Assembly (NCBI RefSeq): GCF_021869535.1
Contig: NW_026262712.1
Location: forward strand, 65,442,100-65,506,099
Direction: 5' to 3'
Source of the DNA: Mytilus californianus
Taxonomy: Eukaryota; Mollusca; Bivalvia; Mytilida; Mytilidae
DNA length: 64,000 nt
In this document: one piece after another, positions 1-11,499 of the stretch
Layout of the letters: every line of letters begins with the position of its first letter
Numbering within the stretch: the stretch's first letter is position 1
Program-made: the position numbers and the translations under genes
Notes under the pieces: generated by a model
The model's input: only the letters and a program-made list of their open reading frames with translations
Databases searched by the model: none
What the model was told of the DNA's origin: nothing

Positions 1-430
1 GCGTAACTGATTTGTATTTGAGTCACAGATGTGGAGGAAGCTTATGCTAATTTGGGCGATGACTAAACTTTAATTAACAGAAAAATATCTATTGGGTATA
101 GTTGCTATAATGAAACAGTTCCTTCAACGACTTTTTTCTTTGAGATTTTTCTTGTATATCTATTAGAAAATATTTTGCCCATGGACATTAAGTATTGGAA
201 AAGAACAAAAGACTAAAAAATGTTTCCCACTAAATCATGCGAGCTAGTTATTTCAATACAACTTAAGCTATTGTTGGCTTTATATCAATCGATATTTGTA
301 AGTAAAAATTAGAGAACAATTTAGACTTTTCGTTAAAAAAAGTCATGAGCAATATGTACAACAAAATGCACGTTTGACAGTTAGAAACAAATGCATTGCT
401 TTATTTCTAGTTTTCCTTTGATAACAGTGA
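1..430 (+). repeat. Dispersed repeat family R1, copy A
   Basis: Shares a colinear series of blocks with 5,090-5,480, 11,510-11,950 and 12,240-12,442/17,717-17,985. The blocks are TTGAGTCACAGATGTG, then TTTAATTAACAGAAAAAT, then an ACAGTT...TTTTTTCTTTGAG block, then 'GAGTTATTTCAACACAACT'-like and 'GTACAACAAAATGCACGTTT' blocks. No coding frame runs through it. This uninterrupted copy, with the one near 5.1 kb, gives the empty-site reference used to read the insertions at 9.2 and 12.4 kb. The left end lies outside the window. The family name is mine; I cannot assign a known class. Confidence 0.75.
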
Positions 431-2465
431 ACTAGAAATGCCTTGTGACATGGCTTTCTTAGTCATCTTAAATGTAGTGTCAAAATAAGAATTAGTACAT
501 CTGTGTGTACAAAGATATGAATTGAAGCCTTGCGTGCAAGAGAAATCATACAACGTATCACATTTCACTGTATAAAAATCGCAGCAAATATGTTAATTTA
601 ATTTTACAACAAATAATTACGGTAATATATTGGTTACAAGCTTAAGTACACAATTCTTGATAAAAAGAGGATGTTGAGATGTTAAAACAAAATCAAACCC
701 CGCCATTTAATTACGTTCCGGTCGAATGTAAACAAGGAATCTCGTCAATAGTTGTGCTTGAAATCTCTTGTTTCATCATGTTGAAAAATGATTGTAAGTC
801 TTAGATAGTCTATGTTATATTTACGTACAACCCTTTTAGACTCGAGGCAATTTTCAGCTTGCCACATTGTGTAGAATCTTGTCAAAAGTTGAAACAGTAT
901 GTTGACCCTCGTAGTTGTCATGTGGTTGTAATATCGTTAGGTTGCCTTCACAGTAGCGTATACTTTAAATTTTGTTTAATCATGTTTGAAAATTCCTGTA
1001 AAAACCTTAACTTCTCTATCTGAATAGTAAATTACTATCTGAACATACCAATTTTATTGTGTTTTATGAAATCATAAAGTCTTTTAGGATTCCTGTATGT
1101 ATAAGAAAGTGGAGTTACTCAAATATTTTAGCATTTACAGGATTCCTGAACCAGTTTAGAATATCGTCGCTGCGGTTCCAAAACGTTTATGAATGTTTTT
1201 ACCAAAACTGCTTTTCCACATAAATTCCAAAATAGCATACATTGAGACCAATCAAAACATTAAAAAAAATTCTTTGACAAATTGTTCATCCAAATTGTTT
1301 GTAAGATTTGCTTCAAAAATATTGTATGTGAACTTGAAAATTGTTGTATACTGGCTTTGAGAATCAAGATCTTGTACATTTCTTTATTTTTGTTTTTGTG
1401 TTATCCATAAATGTCCAAGTTTTATTTTCAAAACCATTTACAAAAATGTTAAAGTTCAGAAACGACTTTTTGGAAGCAAGCATTTCATTATTATTTTAAG
1501 ACCTGTTTGTGAGATTTTTTTGTTGGTGAAAAATTGGCAATTTTATATATTTTGAAAGCTCATCGACGATATAATGTTACTTGAAACTCGTACGTTTTGA
1601 AATTAAAACAATATCAAATGGTGTTTCTGGATTAATATCATCTAATCTGATTGGGCATACAGAAACACAGAGGAAAAAACAAAGGGCAATAAAAAATCAT
1701 CAGTTCAATTAAAACAAAAATACACTACTTGCCAAAAAGAAAATCGACGAAAAGACAATTAACAATAACATAACAGAAAAATAAAGATTAAACAACACGA
1801 ATCCTTTACAAAATCACCTACTCGTATTTAAAGAAATCTACCCATCATTAGGAAAACAAGAACGGTCTGCTCACTGGGTAAAATGAAATTATTACTGTTG
1901 TAGTATCTGGTTGACATATTCTAGAAATGCTAACTCAATATTTTCTCGAATAAAACAACCATAAATTCTCTCAGTGTTTAAGCATATCTTTATCAAATGA
2001 ATCTTGGATAATAATAATTTGAATTAGAATGTTTAACATATTTAAAACAAATTAATGTATAAATTGTTGATGACTATCGGCCTTGATTTCCAATTCCTGT
2101 TGGAGTATACTTTATTTTGTGAATGCATTTATATAAGATGTGTTGGATCACAGACAGCTTGACATTTGAATATATTTCCGTTGTTCAGAGAACAAATAAT
2201 TGTTTTAGTAGGTCTTATTTTCAGAATGTCAAAATGTATACTAAGACTAAACAATATAATCCATCAAAGAAAAATGAAAGTTTAATTTGTGTGAAAAAAC
2301 CCCCACATTATTTCGAAAAATAGAGCATGGAAAAATTCAAAGAATACAATATCCCACGCGTCATTGGGAAACAAAGACTATTCAAAAACTAAATCTTTGA
2401 ACTGCAGAAAGTGCCAGATATAAATCTAATTGTTTTCTGTCCAAAGTTAAATGTCTATAACAGGT

Positions 2466-2466
<1 letters not shown>
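431..2466. other. AT-rich DNA with no recognised gene
   Basis: No open frame with protein-like composition, no RNA gene and no clear repeat match to the rest of the window was seen. Long A and T runs dominate. Confidence 0.5.

Positions 2467-2467
<1 letters not shown>

Positions 2468-2502
<35 letters not shown>
2468..2502. repeat. (TA)n microsatellite
   Basis: About 17 uninterrupted TA dinucleotides. Simple sequence and probably length-polymorphic. Confidence 0.95.
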
Positions 2503-2503
<1 letters not shown>

Positions 2504-3394
2504 CAAAGTGTAAACAAAAAGAGACTAACAACATTTTTACTTTATGGAAGCTTTTTTTTAATTCAAATTATACCAAACCGATAGGATATCTCAGATTTCA
2601 ATATGATTTGTTTCACAGGCCTCTCTCCCCCTTTTCACTACTGGATTATCTGATAATTTCAATTTTAGCGCAATTTGTATTTTATTCTTATTAGAACCTA
2701 CTATAATGAAATCATTTTGGTATATGCATTGTTATATATATTTGTTATCTATATATATAAACTTGAAGTGTGAATATTGAACAATTTGTTAAGGTTTTCT
2801 TTACTTTATCGGAGAATTAATATATACAAGATGAAAATATAGCCATTTTGTTAAACAAGTACTATCATTTCCGTTCGCCTTTATCTCTCTGCACAGTCGC
2901 TCAGTTATTCTCGTATCACGGTCTTCAGACGTAAGCAGACAATATCAGCAATGTCACAACGCATAAGGAGAAATAATCAGCGAAGTCATCATGTGTGAGG
3001 AGATGTAATCAAGCTTACTTTCGTCAAGCGTACAACTGTCTAAAGACCAGTAACTGAACGATAAACAGATTATTGTGTTTTCTATTATAGTTATAGTGTC
3101 ATACCGGACAGGTTTGTTTCGGGGTTTTGTTAGACAATCTTGCTTTAACAACTTAATTTTAACCCGTTGCATTTTGTATGTCAAGCCATCGATTTTATTT
3201 ACTAGGCAACTTTAACGTAATGCCCACGATCGAAATGTTAAATTGCATCATTCTTCTTGAAAGAATAACAAAATGATAAATCTAATTTCCAACATTTTCG
3301 ACAGGGGCTCGACCATATTTTTCTTGTTAACAAACAGTGATTAGAATATTTCAGCTCATACATTATCTTTTTCTATCAATATGTAGGTGTTTCG
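2503..3394. other. AT-rich DNA with no recognised gene
   Basis: A short open frame exists on the - strand (2,954-3,184) but has no recognisable domain, splice context or neighbour. I see nothing to support as a feature. Confidence 0.5.
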
Positions 3395-3860
3395 GTGATG
3401 ACGTTTATTCATATCTACAAAATTAGAAGATGCATGATTGCCAATGACAGCTATACACCAGAGACCAACTCACGTAAATGTAATCAACTAAAGGTCATCG
3501 TCCTGTCTAGTGATGAATATAAATATCAAATATCAAATGTCTTTTCGATATTATCAATATTTATGTCATCCAATAAAAAAGAAAATGTTTTAATTGTCTC
3601 TAAAATATTTAGCGTAAATGTTTTCAAACTTTTAAAGGAGAGGCGAAAGTTACCAAAGGGACATTCAAACTGAAAAGTCGAAAGTGAACTGACAACTCCA
3701 TGGCTAAAAAAGAAAAAACAACAACAGTACACAAAACACAACATAGAAAACTAACGACTTAGCAACACGAAACCCAACAAAAACTTGGGGTGCTCCGAAA
3801 GGGTGAGCAGATCATGCTTCACATGTGGCAACCGTCGTGTTGCTCATGTTAGTTATTTAG
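3395..3860. repeat. Fragments of two bivalve interspersed repeats
   Basis: Positions 3,430-3,500 (GATTGCCAATGACAGCTATA... GAGACCAACTCACG... ACTAAAGGTCATCGTCC) are a diverged piece of the 'TGTGGTATGATTGCCAATGA' family seen intact at 32,955. Positions 3,645-3,850 on the - strand are a copy of another family with a readable landmark: reverse complement of 'ACACAAAACACAACATAGAAAACTAA', echoed on the + strand near 61,150. Apparent ORFs here are products of these repeats, not genes. Confidence 0.65.
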
Positions 3861-4600
3861 TTTGTTAATCATAATATCTGTTCACGTTCATCGTCTTCAT
3901 CAATTATTGTCTCAAGTTTGCTATCCGTATAGAATGAAACAGCAAATTTGAATGCACAAAGGAGTAATTTTATTTTTTTGTTCAAGATCTCAGATTCTAC
4001 GGTAGGATGAATATGAGTTTCGTGTCAAATATGTATTTTCTTTAAAGAGACAAAACTAAGACTTCATTTAATTTTTCACTTATTTCAAGGAGTGAACACA
4101 ATAACTAATTCTCCAGTTCAACTGTATAAATATTTCCAACATGACACTGTCTTTTCAAGCCGATGACTTAGACATGATAACTTAAATTAAAATTGTTTGT
4201 AAACGAGTTTCTTTAAAGAACTAGACATATAAACAGTTGTCTAATGAAGACCATATATTGACCAGTTAATATCTTTTTTTGTTCTGATAGATAATTGTCT
4301 CATTGATGTGTATCCAACATTTAACTAATGAGGATATAAGATATACATTAATGAGACATTAATCTATAAACTTTACACTATCAAAATACTTAATTTATTG
4401 ATAATATATATAATTTATACTTTTATGGGCGTGTTTATGGTTAATATCAATAGAGAGTGGGCATTCTAAATGGAGGACACAGTATTCCTATTTGTGCCAA
4501 CTTGTTTCGTTATTTGTATCAGACAGGTTTCATACAGGAGCATCCCAATAGTCGTTGGCTTGCCGTTATGGAATATTCAATGTCCAAGAAGATTTCAATT
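3861..4600. other. AT-rich DNA with no recognised gene
   Basis: Nothing recognisable apart from A/T-rich sequence. The short frame at 4,457-4,651 runs into an R1-type segment (CAATCCCATCCCTTTTCG, compare 8,019-8,037). Confidence 0.45.
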
Positions 4601-5480
4601 ATAGTACACTTCATCTGTCCTATCCACAATCCCATCCCTTTTCGTTTATGACAAAATACGATTGATAAATGAAGTTTTTGACCGTCATGAGCAACACGAG
4701 GGTCGTCAATAGTAATACAGAAACTTCGTACTTTTCAAGAGTGTTTGATGTCATCCCGGCCCGGGTGTGGAATATTCTTCATTATCTTTTTGGTTTGATT
4801 GTAACCTGATACTTGTCGTTCCTTTTGAATTGTACAGACATACATGTATTTAAAAGCGGCTGTTAACTTTTGGCTACTCTTTGTTTTCTGTGTCATATGA
4901 TTCATTATCATATTGACGTTTACCCTACATCTTCTTTAAATGGTTATTCAGCTCTTTAACATTTGTTACAGGCTTTGAATTTTTAAATATTTTGGCCTCG
5001 AGCACCACTTTAGAGACATTGATTGTCGCGATCTGCATATGGTGCAGTAAAATTGGTATTCTAAATGTAAATATTATTTAACAATATTAGAATGTTCCTA
5101 AAGGACAATTTATTTGGTATGACATTGCCACTGTTGCAAGACTATTTGATCCCTTTAATAAAAATATGGAACAAATGTATTATCTGAGTCAGAGATGTGG
5201 GGAAACCATATGCATATTATAGAAATAATTAGATTTAATTAACAGAAAATTCCGCATGCAATAAAGAAACACTGCCTTGATCTACTTGTTTTTTAAGGTC
5301 TTTATGGTTTTTTTAAGCAAAATCTTGCCCTAGGACATTTAATATCTGAAACGCACTGAAATTTTTCTATACAATTAGGCGAATTAGTTATTTCAACACA
5401 ACTGTGGCTATTATAGACCATAAATTAACCGTGTTTTCCTTTCAAAAAATACCAGGTCAGTTAGATTAAACGTGATACAT
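4601..5480 (+). repeat. Dispersed repeat family R1, copy B
   Basis: Contains TTTGTTACAGGCTTTGAATT and CTCGAGCACCACTTTAGAG, then a GACATTGATTGTCGCGATCT block related to a bivalve 'GTCGAAATGCGCATCTGG' motif. It then enters R1 proper: AAAGGACAATTTATTTGGTA, ATGACATTGCCACTG, GAGTCAGAGATGTGG and TTTAATTAACAGAAAA. Its uninterrupted AAAGGACAATTTATTTGGTA-TGACATTGCCAC stretch is the empty-site reference for the THAP element at 9.2-11.5 kb. Confidence 0.7.
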
Positions 5481-6635
5481 CGTTCTGGGTCGTGCTAAAT
5501 AAACACATCGAATAAAAAAACAAATAAGGTTCGCAATGAAGAGCATTAAGAACCCCGAAATTCCGAAAGGTTTTATCAAATACAGCCAAAGTAATCTATT
5601 CCTTGGTAGAAAATCCTTAGTATTTCGAAAAATTGAAAGTTTTATAAACAGTTAATTCATAATTATGACCATATCAATGATGATTCATGTCAACACAGAA
5701 GCCCATTGTTTTGTACAGTCCTCGCCAACATCCTTTCGTAACCTACAGTTTTTCTTCTAATTGATGGGCTACGGAATTTTGGACCTTTGGCTTAAAAATC
5801 TCGAAGTTCTTAAGTGATTACGAAGTAATGGTTTCCAGTTATAACATGATCTACAGGACTATATTTGTATAAGGATGATGAACGTTAGTAATCGCCAAGT
5901 TTGGATTTTTTGGAGGGTTAAGGTATGTAATTGAAAATATTTTATGGAATATATTTGGTGTAGATATAAGAAATAGCAGATGTGGTTTTATCTTTGGAGA
6001 CACAAGATATTGTTTTCTGTACAGACTTTTGATAGTAAAAATCGCGAATATTGTTAGCTTTTAAAACCTAATTAGAGATTTCTACTTTTAACAAACTACG
6101 TCCATTGTCTTTTGAAATACCCGACACTGTTCTGAAATCGTGAATTGAGCTTGGATGTTAGTTTGGAAATAATTTGAATACGAATATGATGAATTCCCAA
6201 AAGTTTTTTAAACAGAGCATGACAGACCATCCAAAAAGGACCGCAGGTGGTGTATATTTTCAATGACCTTGACTTCTATTGCGATGTGCATATTTGTTGA
6301 ATAGTTTTAATTTGTTGATATCACTATTCACAAAAAATATTCGCAGAAAGGTAGTCTCCTGAACTAGATTTCATATGAAATGTGTCAAATATTGAATTTA
6401 CATGAAATCATACTGTATACTAAGAACCTTTCCAGAGCAAACTGTGAAGTTTTCTGTTGTTTATTTTTCAGACGTGCCAATTTAGAAAGTTACTATATAA
6501 AATGTTAGCTTTGAAATGCAATCCAAGCAACCAAAGATAGGAGATGATCTTGACAAGTTAAACATGAAACAGAATATAAATACATGTAATACCTATTTTC
6601 TAAAAAAAAAAAGACGACGTTGTAAAAAACATGAA
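5481..6635. other. AT-rich DNA with no recognised gene
   Basis: No coding, RNA or repeat structure that I can support. Confidence 0.5.
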
Positions 6636-8110
6636 AAATACCACATTGTAAATATTTTAAGTTAATATTGTAACGGAATAATATTGACATAAGTATACTG
6701 ATACCATTTTGAAGAGTATAAAAAAAACTATGGATTTCAACTCCCTTAGCCAAATTTGACCCTAAATGGATTCAGTTATTCTCTCATATCCCTTTTGGTC
6801 CTATCGCATTTCCCTTTTCATTACTTATTTATTTCACGCTGTTAATTTATTTGCTTGATACCTCTCCATTTGCATTTACTACAATCTTTTCAGAATATAC
6901 ATTTAGCAAAAGAAAGACATTTCAGGTTGGTTTTTTTTTGGTGATGATTGCTTCAATTTTGCACAAAATTTGATTATTGTTGACCATTTTGAAGAATGTA
7001 TTCAATAGAACAAAAGTCCTATTTGAATATGAAGTAAGCAGGTTAACAAAAGGTTGCCAGTCCAATTATATCTTGCACGTTGTCCCCAATATGCAAGTCT
7101 CCTGGCGTCATGATGGCTATGCAGATCTTGTTTGCTGGATACAACGGTCTGTTTTGATGTATTAAATGCAGGAAGTGTTTATGTGTTTATTTTTTTCCCC
7201 ATTGAATTGTTACTTGTTTTACTGCCTTTAGTGTCAACTAAAGTGCCTCGGAAAATACCCCATACACTGTATCCTAGAACCACAAGCTTTACATTTGTTC
7301 ATGCGAGGCGTATACAGTTGTTTCATGGGTATGTATTGTTCATACTCTGGATCATTTTGTAAATTTATAATCAGTCATGATTACATTTGAAGATAAATCC
7401 TTTTTGTTTAAATTTTATGGTGTCAGCATTGATGTTACAGATTATTTTGTTTATTTTGAAAAAGAATCATTATGGAATCAGTGGACTGAGTGCATATGTC
7501 TTCATTTTATTTTCATTTAATTATTACTTGTTTCACTGCCTTGAGTGTTAATTAAAGTGCCTTGGAATGTATCCCATACACTGTATCTTAGAACAACTTC
7601 CTTTACAGTATACATCATGGGCTTTCAATTTTTGAGGTATGGGCGTTCCTAATGAAGGTATATTCAGAAAAGCGCGTCGAACGCAACAAATTTATAAAGT
7701 ATGTTTGTCTTAAAGAATTTTATTAATTTAGCATTGATTCAGGATGGTACGCTTGATATCTTTGATGAGTTTTAATTATCTTGTGGTATGAATGCATCGG
7801 ATGTCATACGATTTCAAGGTCACATCAATTTAAAATATATCTTGTATCTTAAAAGTTGAAACACTGAACATAGAAAGACTGGTAAAGTGCGTTGCAAAAC
7901 TTTCAGTATCTCTTTAATACATTTAATAAATATGAATCACAATTCCCTATCGTGGTTGTATCCTTACTTTCAAAGTTATTTCAGAGGACTGCGATTATAT
8001 ACACTTTTGTCGTGTCAACAATCCCATCCTCTTTTCGGTTATGATTATGACAAAATAGTAAACCAGGAACTGCTTACCCTTTGGGAGTACTTGATACCAT
8101 CGATGGATGG
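6636..8110 (+). repeat. Long dispersed repeat related to 22,915-23,470, with an internal duplication
   Basis: Three blocks occur in the same order at 22,915-23,470. They are a TATTTTAAGTTAATATTGTA / CGGAATAATATT block (6,653-6,800), a GGGCTTTCAATTTTTGAG...ATATTCAGAAAAGCGC block (7,619-7,700) and an AATATGAATCA(C/T)AATTCCC block (7,928-8,000). Between the first two, 7,180-7,300 and 7,480-7,610 are diverged direct copies of each other, sharing TTACTTGTTT(T/C)ACTGCCTT and CCCATACACTGTATC. The many short ORFs here are repeat-derived. Confidence 0.65.
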
Positions 8111-8229
8111 TTTTTAGTTGCTTCAAGTCTAGTGACTATTTTATGCATGTTCAGGACGAGAAGAACTTAACAATAAATACAATAGATAATTGTCATCGGG
8201 GGTGGGGGATGAGGTTGATCTGTCCTCCA

Positions 8230-9226
8230 TTATCTAATTAGTTGATAGCTATTTTTTCACCTCTTTGTAGAGACTCTGAAGAGCCTGTTTCGCTCACCTA
8301 TGTCTATGTGCATCTTTGACAATGAACACTCTCCAACATTGTGACCTCGAATAGAATCTATGACAAAATTCTCTTTTTTGTTGATATTGTATAATTGATC
8401 ATTTTTTTTCTTTTTACATTTTCTCCCCATGTTCTTTACTTTTTGCCTAAAACATAAAAAAAGGGTAAAAGAAATTGTCATTTAAGGGCAATCACTTCTA
8501 CAAAGAGTCAACTAACGATTTCGGCAAAATTTGACTTATTTGTAGATCTTATCTTGTTAATTATTTTTGCTTTTTAAAGTGGGCAACTATCTATATTAGT
8601 TAAAGATAAGAGGCTAAACACTAAAAAATGGTAAAAATCATCATTAAAGAGCAATAACTCCAATAAAGAGTGAAATGACAATTTTGAATCGTACACTTAT
8701 TTGTAGATCTTATCATGCTGATCATTTTTGCTTATTCAAGTTCATGTCTATCTATTATAGTTTTTCAGATACGTGTATTAGATGCACAAGGTCATGTTTT
8801 TTCTCTGACTCTGACCTCTTTACACTAAATCCATTGGATGTTGGATGTATACTGATTGATATTTTAGTCTTAGATGCATGATTTTTTTATTAGTTGTTAT
8901 TGGCTTTGAACTAGCTGTCAGTATCTGCAAGTACTCTCAAAGTATAGATCTGAGAGTACTCGCAGCTACTGACAGCTAGTTCAAAGCCAATAACAAAAGT
9001 TGCACTTTACCCCTATTTTCTATTTAAGCAATGTCGCCCATGTTGGTGAGCAAGTGTAGACATGGATCATACTCTAATGATGATTGTGGCCATGTTTGGT
9101 AAAACTTGGCCCAATTGTTTCAGAGGAGATGATATTTGTAAAAATTAACGGACGACGGACGACGACAGACATAGGACGCAATTGATGGGAAAAGCCTTCG
9201 GGCCACGAATTTTCCATAAAGGACAA
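8230..9226 (+). repeat. Bivalve interspersed repeat ending in a GACGACGGACGACGAC tract
   Basis: Contains two diverged copies of an AAGGGCAATCACTTCTAC / CTTATTTGTAGATCTTAT module (8,485-8,580 and 8,645-8,740). Further on come TGGCCATGTTTGGTAAAAC and TTTCAGAGGAGATGATATT, then the terminal GGACGACGGACGACGACAGA tract and a CCTTCGGGCCACG close. I recall this arrangement as a very common mollusc repeat. It is interrupted by the hairpin at 8,894-8,996. No protein is encoded. Confidence 0.7.
8894..8996. repeat. 103-bp foldback (hairpin) element
   Basis: Two 46-base arms, starting TTGTTATTGGCTTTGAACTA, are inverted copies matching at about 44 of 46 positions, separated by an 11-base loop around TATAGATC. 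It interrupts the surrounding bivalve repeat, which suggests insertion of a small foldback or MITE unit. Part of the arm (AGATCTGAGAGTACTGGCAG) recurs alone at 51,097-51,120. Confidence 0.85.
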
Positions 9227-9396
9227 TGTTATGAGGAACATTGGTCAATTATTCCCCTTTAATGATAACACAGGTGGCAGTGCTGTAGATCAGGTCCAAC
9301 ACACACAGCATCTCTTATCTATAACCTATATATTTAGAATTACAGTGTGTTGATTACTTGTTTACAAGATAAAATAATAAGTTTTTAATCACTAAA

Positions 9397-9614
9397 ATGC
9401 CATTTTGTTGTGTACCTGCATGTTCTAATAGAGGTGGATATACATGTGTTTCCATATTAAAATGGGAAGTTAAAAAATGAAATGGGCAATTGCAATAAAA
9501 CGAAATCCAATGGATAAAACCCACAAAGAATGGACACCTAACAAAAGAAGTGTAGTTTTCTATGATCTTTTTTTTATGAGTGATAAAACATCAATAACAA
9601 AATTTGGTGAATGA
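9397..9614 (+). pseudogene. Broken THAP-type zinc-finger domain
   Basis: The frame opens with MPFCCVPACSNRGG, a classic THAP start: the N-terminal Met-Pro followed by a C-x4-C pair. It then hits a stop after about 25 codons. In another frame the homology continues as KMKWAIAIKRNPMDKTHK, then a Trp-x-Pro and a 'VVFYDLFF' where intact THAP domains have V-C-x-x-H-F. At least one frameshift separates the parts, and the final Cys and His zinc ligands look lost (FYDLF in place of C..HF). THAP domains bind the ends of P-type transposons as the N-terminal part of the transposase. This copy could not fold as a zinc finger. Alternative: a THAP-domain host gene fragment, but the flanking TIRs argue for the transposon. 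Confidence 0.7.
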
Positions 9615-9844
9615 AAAGTATTCATATTCCAAAACAATAATTAAATAAATATGATCTGCTTGTTTTAAATATTTTCTAAAAAAAAGTTAAAATATCTTTC
9701 ATTTCAGCAACACATTTTTAATTTCTTTGAATTGATATTAATTTCTGATCTTAAATATGTACATAAGAAATCACATGCTTGTTTTCTAGATCAAAACATT
9801 TTTCATTGTAGTTGAAAGTATAATGATGTTTTTTGGCTCAACAC

Positions 9845-10030
9845 TTACTCCCCATTTACCTCAGACAAGTAAGGAACAGATTTAGGTGTGAACAGTTCAT
9901 TTTGGAATGTATATGGGCATTTGATTACTGATACATGTACTATATTGTTTTCTGTTAATCCACCTGGAGAAGCAAATGTTGTGATCAAGTTTTCTCTGTC
10001 CTCAACTCCTTGAAAAAAACAAACTGTCAT
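9845..10030 (-). pseudogene. Unidentified coding-like fragment inside the THAP element
   Basis: A 61-codon open frame on the - strand, starting MTVCFFQGVEDRENL and ending LSEVNGE. Its residue composition is more protein-like than its AT-rich surroundings. The sequence just before GGAGTTGAGGAC is a T-run ending in AAG, so it could be an exon with a splice acceptor rather than a complete gene. I do not recognise the family. It lies antisense to the THAP fragment within the same TIR element. It may be captured host sequence, a transposon exon or chance. Confidence 0.25.
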
Positions 10031-10902
10031 ACCAAAACGAACTGCATTTCATGATACATGTTTACTATGAGCTGTTGTGACTATACCAGCAGCACAGTCA
10101 CAATTGGACACAATAATAAAGAGGTCTCAATTTTTTCGCAAAACATCAACTTTGTATGAGATTTTCTTTTCATTTAAGTATAACACTTTGAATTGACAAA
10201 CAATAAGTTATTTTCGATTCCCAGTCGCAAGTATTTCAGATATACTGTTGTACAACTGCTAAACTGTAGTACCTAGTATTTTTTGCTTTGAGTCCAGATT
10301 TACCTCTGTTGGTTTTGATGTAAAATGTACACAGTCATTTCCAAATTTTGCTTTCTGTCAAATATTCTTATCTAAGAGTCCTGAGAGATATTTTTTTATA
10401 GTTTTTTTGTTGAAAAACCCATCAATCTTTTTTAAAGCTAGATTTGGTTTATAATTTGTCATATAGATGTATATAGTTTTAATTCTAATTACAAAATCTA
10501 ATTAATTAATACATTTATGAAATTAATTGCAATGAAAACCAAAATGAAAAATTCATTATAATTTGAATATTTTTGTAAATAAATTTAATTAAATATTCAG
10601 TAATGAATACATGTTTCTAAAAACTTCTCTATATTCCATTTGTTTTTAATGAAGAAAGACATGATAATAATGCATTTATATTTAAATTTATAAGTATATT
10701 CTAAACCTATCCTTCAATCAACTCTCTAAATTGTCTTCTTGTTACATCTGCACCTCTTAATTTCAATTGTTTTTCTTATTTAAGGCAGTGTTCAATTACA
10801 AAACTTTTGACATTATATTGTATCATTAAAATATTTGAAATGGTTAAAAATATAAAAATTAAAACAAAACATCTTTATTAAGAGTAGATTATCAGCATAC
10901 AC

Positions 10903-11118
10903 ATGTATGTGTATCATGCCTATGAAGGTATAGAACCACTAATTCAGGCCCGGTCGGAAAGAACATACAAGAAAGTAGTACATATTTTAAACAAAATAGT
11001 TCCTACGCATAGCTGTATCTTTGTCAATAGTGGGAATATTTGGGTAGATTTAGTATTAAATGAAAGCTTGGGGACTTGGGATCAATGTGAACGCTTGTTG
11101 AAAGTTTTATTTGAATAA
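10903..11118 (+). pseudogene. Unidentified coding-like fragment near the right end of the THAP element
   Basis: A 71-codon open frame containing YEGIEPLIQARSERTYKKVV and NSGNIWVDLVLNESLGTWDQ. It has unusually balanced amino-acid composition for this AT-rich window. It is followed by two stops 300-400 bases before the right TIR. I do not recognise the domain. In the sense direction of the THAP fragment it could be a C-terminal exon of the element's own protein. No RT or transposase motif is visible in it. Confidence 0.35.
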
Positions 11119-11499
11119 TAAAGAAGTATGGGAAATTTTAATAGGAGGGCTCATTTGGCCTGTTGTTCAGATCAGAAGTTCCTGTTTGTGTACTGTCAAA
11201 CTTCCGGGAACCAGTACGCTCTAATATGCAATTAAAGGTATGTTGATTTTTTCAGCACAAATCAGCATAAGGTACAGTTTTGACATGAAATAACTGCCAC
11301 TTTATTTGAACTTAAGACAAAGTAGCCATTTATGCTTGAAATTGCAGAATTTAACATAGAAAGCAATGGGGCTATGAATTAGTGGTTTTATACCTGAATG
11401 CATGCTGACTTCCTTATCATACAAACAGATGTTGTTGGACCTGATCTACCACAGCGCCACCTGTAATTAAGTGGGGATAATCTTCACCAATGTTTCTCA

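Larger units (their letters stand above)
9235..11499 (+). mobile_element. TIR DNA transposon remnant with a THAP domain (P-element-like)
   Basis: The ends are inverted copies over about 65 bp. The left end is at 9,235-9,302 (GGAACATTGGTCAATTATTC ... AGATCAGGTCCAACA) and the right end at 11,433-11,498 (TGTTGGACCTGATCTACC ... CCAATGTTTC). The element lies inside an R1 copy: the left flank ends ACAATGTTATGA and the right flank starts TGCTACGACAATGACAC. Both flanks match the uninterrupted R1 stretch TGGTATGA, consistent with a diverged 8-bp target duplication. P-superfamily elements make 8-bp duplications and carry THAP DNA-binding domains, so both lines agree. No transposase catalytic domain is recognisable, so it appears internally deleted and decayed. 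The exact right boundary is uncertain by about 4 bases. Confidence 0.7.
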
